Shown: one piece after another, positions 59,028-64,000 of the stretch
How positions within the stretch are numbered: position 1 is the stretch's first letter
Layout of the letters: every line of letters begins with the position of its first letter
From: Pseudomonas sp. NFIX28
Lineage (GTDB): Bacteria; Pseudomonadota; Gammaproteobacteria; Pseudomonadales; Pseudomonadaceae
DNA: 64,000 nucleotides
Reading direction: 5' to 3'
Assembly (NCBI RefSeq): GCF_900107395.1
Contig: NZ_FNPW01000011.1
Coordinates: 178,608-242,607 of the forward strand
The notes under the pieces: model-generated
Databases searched by the model: none
Told to the model about the DNA's origin: nothing
Seen by the model: only the letters and a program-made list of their open reading frames with translations
Program-made: the position numbers and the translations under genes

Positions 59028-59297
59028 ATGTTTTTATCTGCCTTGGAACTACGCAATATCATTGAAAGCAGCTTCCTTCCCAAACGCTGCCAGTGCACCT
59101 TGAGCCCCGACTTGCACATGACCGTAAAAGTCTATGGCGACCATGAAACCGACCGCGTGGACCTGCTGGTCACCGGCATCGATGCGGCGAGCCTCAACGG
59201 CTGCCGGGAAATCAATGACTTGATCGCCGAGTTGCGCTACGACCTGGCGAACCATCCGGGAAGCCAGCCCATCGCCCTGAAATCCAGGGCACATTGA
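59028..59297 (+). CDS. DUF1652 protein
   Basis: 89 residues from ATG 59028 with AAAGGAGAG upstream. MFLSALELRNIIESSFLPKR and DLLVTGIDAASLNGCREIND match DUF1652, a small soluble family almost confined to Pseudomonas. Function unknown. It stands alone. Confidence 0.85.
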   Translation: MFLSALELRNIIESSFLPKRCQCTLSPDLHMTVKVYGDHETDRVDLLVTGIDAASLNGCREINDLIAELRYDLANHPGSQPIALKSRAH

Positions 59298-59454
59298 TCG
59301 GCCGGCTTTGCCAACACCTGTGCTGCTTGCCTGGCCTGGATCCACTCCGGGCCAGGCGTACCTTGACCGCCACTGCTACCAGGACGCCGCCTGACCCGCA
59401 GGGGCGCTTGCCATCGACAACCCTGCGGCTGATCGCATCAGAGCGGGGCAATCT

Positions 59455-59715
59455 TCAGTTCTGATAACTGCAAGCGTCCGACAGCTTGCGGTAACTGATG
59501 GCTTTCAGCTTTCCCGCCTTGTCGATAAAGGTCATGTTCGCGGTGATTACCTGGCATTCCGGCGTCGCCGGCTCGGTCATCGACAGCACCTTGGCCACCT
59601 TCAGCGACATGCCATAGTGATAAGGCACCGGTTGTACCTGGGCCGTGTCCGCCTGAGCCACACCCACGACCCCGGCAAAAGCCAGGGCCCCAACCAGCAA
59701 AATACGCATGTTCAT
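59455..59715 (-). CDS. DUF2790 secreted protein
   Basis: 86 residues, GGAGAA before the ATG. Signal peptide (ILLVGALAFAGVVGVAQA), then a small domain VPYHYGMSLKVAKVLSMTEP with two cysteines and ITANMTFIDKAGKLKAISYR, the DUF2790 signature of Pseudomonas exported proteins. Function unknown; several paralogues are usual per genome and some respond to copper or host signals, as far as I recall. Confidence 0.85.
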   Translation of the reverse strand: MNMRILLVGALAFAGVVGVAQADTAQVQPVPYHYGMSLKVAKVLSMTEPATPECQVITANMTFIDKAGKLKAISYRKLSDACSYQN

Positions 59716-59922
59716 GAGCGTTCTCCGATAAACCCGACAAAACCGCCATCGAGCGCGCCGCGCAGGGCGACAGGGGATTCTGCGCTGGGCGGTTTTGTAT
59801 AGTTTTGGGCGGCGGGATTAATCGGAGATTAAGTAGGGGGCTAATGGTTTTTGTGGGGGAGGGAAACTGCCCGACAAGATGTGCTTTGGGCAGAAACGCC
59901 TATTCGATGTCAGCGGGGGCTT

Positions 59923-59984
59923 GAAGGCAGGGGCACACAAGGCCCTGCCTTGCAGGTCGTCAACGCCTTGCCCGATTCCGGGCA
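59923..59984 (-). terminator. Hairpins after the type VI effector gene
   Basis: AAGGCAGGG (59923-59931) pairs with CCCTGCCTT (59942-59950), and TGCCCG (59969-59974) with CGGGCA (59979-59984). They follow the effector stop by 14-75 bp on its strand. There is no long U run, so termination strength is uncertain. Confidence 0.45.
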
Positions 59985-59998
59985 GGCATTGAATGCAC

Positions 59999-61819
59999 TT
60001 ATTTCTTGTCTTTCTCCTTTTCTTCCTCTTCTTTCTCCAGCAGATCGATCCCGCGGATATCGAAGTAGCATTGTCCGCTCACCGACTTGGCTGAGCGCTG
60101 AGCGAGGGACTGGACCAACTGGTCATGAATGAAGTGGCCGAACAACAGGCTCACTTCCTCCGGCAATGGCGACAGTTGCTCCTTGAACCATTCCTCCTCC
60201 AACAGCACCTGCTGCACCAGCATCTGCTGCGGTGTGCCGGCGGCCCTGTAGCCATCCCGCGTCCGCCCGCTGCGCATGCTGCGGGCTTCGCTGTCGACAT
60301 CCTCCAGCCAGCCCAGCCCTGCCCTGAGCGCCTCGCGTTCGGTTTGTAGTTCCTGGGTGCGCTTAACGCGGGCCTGCCTCTTTTCCGGGGTTTCCACCGG
60401 GCGGCCGAACATCCCGGCGCTATTCCCCGCGGCATACTGGCTGGCATTCAGGCGATCCTCCTCTTCGCCGATTTCCCGCAGGCGCTGCACATAAGGGCGC
60501 GAGATCGACGCCAGCCAGCGGATATACAGGCGCATATGGCCGAGGAAGGGCGCTTGGTCACCCAGGTTGAGGTTTTTCAGCTGGGCGATGCTGGCCTTGG
60601 CGGCCGACTGATACTTCTTGACCAGCCCAAGGGCAGTCTTGCCGTTGATATGGTCGTTGAAGGTGAACAGCTCAGCAGTATCGGCATCCTTTTCGTATAA
60701 GTCTTCGAGATGAAGGAAAGGTACTCCTGCCTGGAACGCTGCGCGGTACATGCGGTGCAAGCTGACCAGCGCCAGCTCGGCGCTGGGTTTCTGCTCGCCG
60801 GGCAGCAGGCTGCCACCGATATCCTCGCTGACCCCGGGCATCAGTTCTTCGCGCCACTTGGCGTTGCCTTTGCCGAGCAGGCTGGCCCGCCGGTAAAAGC
60901 GTCGCTCGTGGGCGGCGACCAAATGCAGCGCCTGCCTGACCTGCTTGGGCAGGACATTGGCGTCCCCCAGCACGTTACTGGTGGGCACGGGTATATAGTC
61001 GTCGATCAGTGGTATTTCGCTACGGCTGCGATCCACCGCGTCGAACAGGCCGGCAAACAACACGACCACCTGGGCGCCCTGGTACTCCACTTTCTCGCCA
61101 TCGATCAGGCAGCGGTCCAGCAGGCGATACAGAAAGCCTCGGGCCAGGGTGGCGCCGTAGTCGAAGCCGTACACGGACAATTCGATACGCTTCAGGGGCG
61201 GGCCGCTCAAGGCCTTGACCTTGCTTACTTCGTCGTTCAGGTAGTCGATGGCGCCATCGATGCGAATATTGGCTCCAGTCTTGGCTATCTCAGCCATGAT
61301 GGGGTTGTCGCGCAGGGGCGGTACGACTTCAGCCACGGCGTCAACCACCGCGCCTTTTAACACTTTGAAGACTTTGTAGGGGGCGTTTACCAAGTCGCCC
61401 AGGTCACGCTTCAAGCGCTCCCACCAGTCATGACCTTTCAGCAAATCCTTGAGGATCTTTTTCCCTTCGTCCTTTGCCACATCCTTGGGCACATCGGCTG
61501 CCTTGCTGCCAGCGGTATCCACACCGGCATTGGCGGTGGTGGTCAGGTCTGAGATGTACTCCGTGCCCATTCCTGAAAGGTATAGCCTTCGATAATTGTA
61601 AGAGGCTTCATCCTTTCCAGTAGTGGGGTGCGCCATATACATCTTGCCGACGTTACTAACCCGACCTGACTGCAGGTCTTTCAGTAGGTGACGTCCAAAG
61701 CCGTCGAAAAAGAATCCGATCCGCAAAGTTCGTTCACAAGTAGTGATATGTGAGTTTTTGGTTGGTCCCGCACAACGGGCGCCGGCAGCCGCAGCCAAAT
61801 CAGCATTACGGGTACTCAT
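59999..61819 (-). CDS. DUF2235 type VI effector-like protein (Tle1-type fold)
   Basis: 606 residues. The N-terminal half has the DUF2235 alpha/beta-hydrolase layout: LRIGFFFDGFGRH (33-45), then VYGFDYGATLARGF (217-230), then VVVLFAGLFDAVDRS. In Tle1 phospholipases the second motif is GFSRGA with Ser as nucleophile; here it is Asp220. A helical C-terminal half with Lys/Glu-rich end (KEEEEKEKDK) follows. It is last in the vgrG operon and overlaps the DUF3304 gene by 4 bp, as effectors and immunity genes do. Phospholipase activity is uncertain. Confidence 0.8.
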   Translation of the reverse strand: MSTRNADLAAAAGARCAGPTKNSHITTCERTLRIGFFFDGFGRHLLKDLQSGRVSNVGKMYMAHPTTGKDEASYNYRRLYLSGMGTEYISDLTTTANAGVDTAGSKAADVPKDVAKDEGKKILKDLLKGHDWWERLKRDLGDLVNAPYKVFKVLKGAVVDAVAEVVPPLRDNPIMAEIAKTGANIRIDGAIDYLNDEVSKVKALSGPPLKRIELSVYGFDYGATLARGFLYRLLDRCLIDGEKVEYQGAQVVVLFAGLFDAVDRSRSEIPLIDDYIPVPTSNVLGDANVLPKQVRQALHLVAAHERRFYRRASLLGKGNAKWREELMPGVSEDIGGSLLPGEQKPSAELALVSLHRMYRAAFQAGVPFLHLEDLYEKDADTAELFTFNDHINGKTALGLVKKYQSAAKASIAQLKNLNLGDQAPFLGHMRLYIRWLASISRPYVQRLREIGEEEDRLNASQYAAGNSAGMFGRPVETPEKRQARVKRTQELQTEREALRAGLGWLEDVDSEARSMRSGRTRDGYRAAGTPQQMLVQQVLLEEEWFKEQLSPLPEEVSLLFGHFIHDQLVQSLAQRSAKSVSGQCYFDIRGIDLLEKEEEEKEKDKK

Positions 61820-62325
61820 TGGGATTTGGTTTCCTGATCCTTGGAGTTAAAGACTGGTGGCGCCTCTTTGAGGTTTTCATAAGGAGTGTCCAGGTTGGCA
61901 CTCCAGGCTAGGCGAACTTGGTCTCCGGGGAAGAAATGCACGTGTAGATATCGATCAGTGTGTTGACGAGGTGGGTTAGCGATCTCGACTGATAAGGTTT
62001 CTTTTTGAACTCCTTGGCGAACTTGCTCACCTGTACGACCTTTTATCCAATCTACTTTCAGCGTTTTGCCTTCAATGCGCCAACAGCAGGTTGCTCCGCC
62101 CCCTCCGTTTGCCGTGGCATTGCCCCCCCAGTTGTCATTAACGAAGTAGCTGAAGATAGGGCGATCCGTTTGGTTGTGAACGTAGAGCATTGCCCCCGGC
62201 AGTTGGCTGTGCTGCCATATGAAATAGGCAGCAATTAGTCCCCCCCAAACCAACAAATTGATGAGTGTTTTCTGCAATCTGGACAGGGACTTCCAGCGAT
62301 TTCTTAGGGATTGAATCGATGTCAC
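61816..62325 (-). CDS. DUF3304 protein, probable immunity protein (copy 2)
   Basis: 169 residues from GTG 62325 with AAGGAG 8 bp upstream. One membrane helix (about 24-40, INLLVWGGLIAAYFIW) and a periplasmic DUF3304 domain (DRPIFSYFVNDNWGGN, CCWRIEGKTLKVDWIKG, FFPGDQVRLAWSANLDTPYE). Periplasmic topology fits neutralising a periplasm-acting effector. Its stop overlaps the effector start. It is about 60% identical by eye to the next gene upstream. Confidence 0.82.
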   Translation of the reverse strand: MTSIQSLRNRWKSLSRLQKTLINLLVWGGLIAAYFIWQHSQLPGAMLYVHNQTDRPIFSYFVNDNWGGNATANGGGGATCCWRIEGKTLKVDWIKGRTGEQVRQGVQKETLSVEIANPPRQHTDRYLHVHFFPGDQVRLAWSANLDTPYENLKEAPPVFNSKDQETKSQ

Positions 62326-62431
62326 AACAAACTCCTTGTTGGTCCGAACCTGTTTCTGCATACGGTCATGTTCTTTTGCCCAGGTTGGGCAGTTCGTATC
62401 GTTTTAATGATTGATGCTGAAAATCGCTGAC

Positions 62432-62920
62432 TCATTGAGCTTTGGCTTCCTGATCCTTGGTAGCAGGCACCGGAGGCGCTTCCTTGAGGTTTTCGTAAGG
62501 TGTGTCCAGGTTGGCACTCCAGGCCAGGCGAACCTGATCGCCTGGGAAGAAATGCACATGCAAATAGCGGTCACTGCGTTGGCGGGGAGGGTTAGGGATC
62601 TCGATTGAAAGGGTTTCTTCCCGAGTCCCCTGCTCATACTGTGTTCGGGTCATGCTCTTGATCCAATCCACCTTCAGCATCTTGCCCTCGATACGCCAGC
62701 AGCAGGTCATGCCCCCATTTCCACCCCAATTGTCATTGACGAAATAACTGAAAATCGGACGATCCGTATGGTTATGCCCATAAAGCGCTGCGCCTGGCAT
62801 GCGGTTGTATTGCCAGATGAAATAGCCGGCGACCAGCGCGCCCAGAACCAACCACTGAATCAGGGTTTTCTGGCGGCCGGACAGGCGCCTCCAGCGCTTT
62901 GCGAGTGACGGCAACGACAT
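62432..62920 (-). CDS. DUF3304 protein, probable immunity protein (copy 1)
   Basis: 162 residues from ATG 62920, 5 bp after the DUF4123 gene. Same plan as its neighbour: basic N-terminus, one helix (about 20-36, IQWLVLGALVAGYFIW), then DUF3304 with RPIFSYFVNDNWGGNGGMTC and the same C-terminal FFPGDQVRLAWSANLDTPYE. The shared stretches show a recent tandem duplication. The loop after NWGGN and the middle segment differ, so the copies may recognise different effector variants. Confidence 0.82.
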   Translation of the reverse strand: MSLPSLAKRWRRLSGRQKTLIQWLVLGALVAGYFIWQYNRMPGAALYGHNHTDRPIFSYFVNDNWGGNGGMTCCWRIEGKMLKVDWIKSMTRTQYEQGTREETLSIEIPNPPRQRSDRYLHVHFFPGDQVRLAWSANLDTPYENLKEAPPVPATKDQEAKAQ

Positions 62921-62924
62921 CGCC

Positions 62925-63764
62925 TCAGGCGCCTTCTTGTGCGGCCAGGGCGTTTTCCAGGGTGTCCCGGTCATCGGTGACCTGACGCAGGATTCCCGCC
63001 CATTCGGGGCGCTGGTGCAGTGGGTCGCGGGTGATCAGGCTGTGCAACACGAAGGTCGACTGATCCTCCTGCCGGTCCAGGCCCTGGGCTCTGGCGATCT
63101 GCAGCAGGTCTTGCACTTGTTGCAGGCGTTCGCCGTGGCAGTCGCTGGCAAAGGCCTCGGGGGCGACGTTTTCGGTCTGCACCAGCAACTGTTCGGCGTG
63201 GGCGTCATGCTGCAGGCTGTGCATCATCGGCTCATCCAGGCGGATCGGGTGGTACTCGGGTACTTCGCTGTGCGCCGGGCCGGCAAGACGCTGCCAGTCT
63301 TTTTCGGCCTTGACCCACCAGGTATCGAGGGGGCCGAACAGCCATTGGTGCCATGGCTGGCCGACCTGCTGGTGGAGCAGGGGCAGTACCTCGGCGCTGT
63401 AGCTGCGGATCAGCAGCACCGCATCGTTGGCGTCCTGGCAGACCAGGGCGTCGCCAAGGTGGGTGGCCAACCGATTGGCTGGCAGGGTGCTGCTCAACCA
63501 GCCGGCCAGGTTCGAGCCGAACAGTTCGTGGATCGCCACCAGCCGTTCGAAAGATTGACCGGTCATGTCCAGCAATAGCGGCCCGTCATTGCGCAACTGG
63601 GCCAGCTCGGCCTGGTACATCAGGGGCCAGCGGGCGCCTTCCAGTTCACCCAGGGCGTTGCGCTGCGGCGCGCTGAGCAGGGCCTGCTCGACGATCACTG
63701 TGAGGCTCAAGCCCTTGGCCGCGGCGTTGACCCAGTCCTGCTGGCCTTGCGGTAAATCGCTCAT
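62925..63764 (-). CDS. DUF4123 type VI effector adaptor
   Basis: 279 residues from ATG 63764, overlapping the vgrG stop. The DUF4123 (Tap/TEC) domain covers about 20-140 (PLMYQAELAQLRNDGPLLLD, LIRSYSAEVLPLL). Such chaperones load an effector onto the VgrG encoded beside them. The C-terminal half is helical. It links the vgrG upstream to the effector downstream. Confidence 0.87.
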   Translation of the reverse strand: MSDLPQGQQDWVNAAAKGLSLTVIVEQALLSAPQRNALGELEGARWPLMYQAELAQLRNDGPLLLDMTGQSFERLVAIHELFGSNLAGWLSSTLPANRLATHLGDALVCQDANDAVLLIRSYSAEVLPLLHQQVGQPWHQWLFGPLDTWWVKAEKDWQRLAGPAHSEVPEYHPIRLDEPMMHSLQHDAHAEQLLVQTENVAPEAFASDCHGERLQQVQDLLQIARAQGLDRQEDQSTFVLHSLITRDPLHQRPEWAGILRQVTDDRDTLENALAAQEGA

Positions 63765-64000
63765 GGCTGTGCTCCGGACAGAATCGCCTGGCGTTGGCGG
63801 ATGGCCTTGAGCAAGCACTCGACACAAATCCCCTTGGGCGGCGTCAGGCGCGGTATGGGCGAGTTCGAACGGACCTGCAGCAACCCTCCGGCCTTGTCAG
63901 CGTCAGCGGCCTTCAGCAATCCCGGAAGCAGCGCGGCAATGCCTGTTCCAGTCCCTGGCGCGCCGCCGGAATTGATCTTCACATCGGCGCCGCTGATGGT
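63761..64000 (-). CDS. vgrG: VgrG spike protein, C-terminal end (cut by window)
   Basis: The frame is open from the right edge: TISGADVKINSGGAPGTGTG is the typical end of the VgrG beta-helix, followed by an extension (GIAALLPGLLKAADADKAGG, PKGICVECLLKAIRQRQAIL) that may bind the DUF4123 adaptor or effector. It stops at 63761, overlapping the DUF4123 start. VgrG forms the tip of the type VI secretion tube. Confidence 0.8.
   Translation of the reverse strand, partial: TISGADVKINSGGAPGTGTGIAALLPGLLKAADADKAGGLLQVRSNSPIPRLTPPKGICVECLLKAIRQRQAILSGAQP

Overview
The window looks like the chromosome of a fluorescent-group Pseudomonas (P. fluorescens / P. protegens / P. chlororaphis type). The grounds are the GC-rich core genes, Pseudomonas REP/REPIN palindromes, Pseudomonas-typical small families (DUF2790, DUF1652), an LpxO lipid A hydroxylase, a Ku-LigD pair and a VgrG-linked type VI effector operon. 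I cannot fix the species from the sequence alone.

Layout. (1) 1-5.9 kb is core: a LysR regulator divergent from azoreductase azoR, a secreted alpha/beta hydrolase, an MFS permease and the ABC-F ATPase gene ybiT. (2) 5.87-45.02 kb is one integrated mobile element of about 39.1 kb. It is bounded by a perfect 32-bp direct repeat lying on the 5' end of ybiT, with its tyrosine integrase just inside the left end. Its left 10 kb is a phage early region: integrase, excisionase-like gene, a leftward operon with a PrtN-type activator, CI-like repressor with palindromic operators, Cro-like and CII-like genes, a Toprim-VapE primase-helicase, an antiterminator-like gene, a holin and a small terminase subunit. 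No large terminase, capsid or tail genes follow. (3) From 16.3 to 40.2 kb the phage genes give way to catabolic and envelope cargo: GMC alcohol oxidoreductase, AraC regulator, three lipoproteins, a FadL porin, a broken outer-membrane protein, a HAD phosphatase, an arylsulfatase, a fatty acid desaturase, a PaaX-type regulator, a divergent sdsB-sdsA alkylsulfatase pair, an eight-haem-motif cytochrome with a TPR tail, a decayed acyl-CoA synthetase and a DUF1254 protein. (4) 36.5-44.9 kb is scarred by an IS1182 element, an IS3 element and a roughly 2-kb unit bounded by IS21-like ends that carries one 516-aa protein of unknown, possibly nuclease, function. (5) Just outside the right repeat is the decayed C-terminus of a second, related integrase, so this site has been used at least twice.

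(6) 45.6-64 kb is core again: lpxO, ligD and ku, a PQQ sugar dehydrogenase, a GNAT-C39 peptidase fusion divergent from a RimK-like ATP-grasp ligase and a CorA-family transporter, methionine aminopeptidase overlapping a ParD-like gene, a threonine dehydratase pseudogene behind what looks like an intact attenuator leader, ecotin, small DUF proteins, and a type VI secretion operon (vgrG end, DUF4123 adaptor, two DUF3304 paralogues, DUF2235 effector).

How the genes may work together. In the island, sdsA would release a fatty alcohol from an alkyl sulfate, the GMC enzyme could oxidise it, FadL would admit hydrophobic substrate, and a CoA ligase (now a relic) would once have fed beta-oxidation. The arylsulfatase widens the range of sulfate esters. 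This is inference from family membership and co-location. No tRNA, rRNA or CRISPR array was seen.
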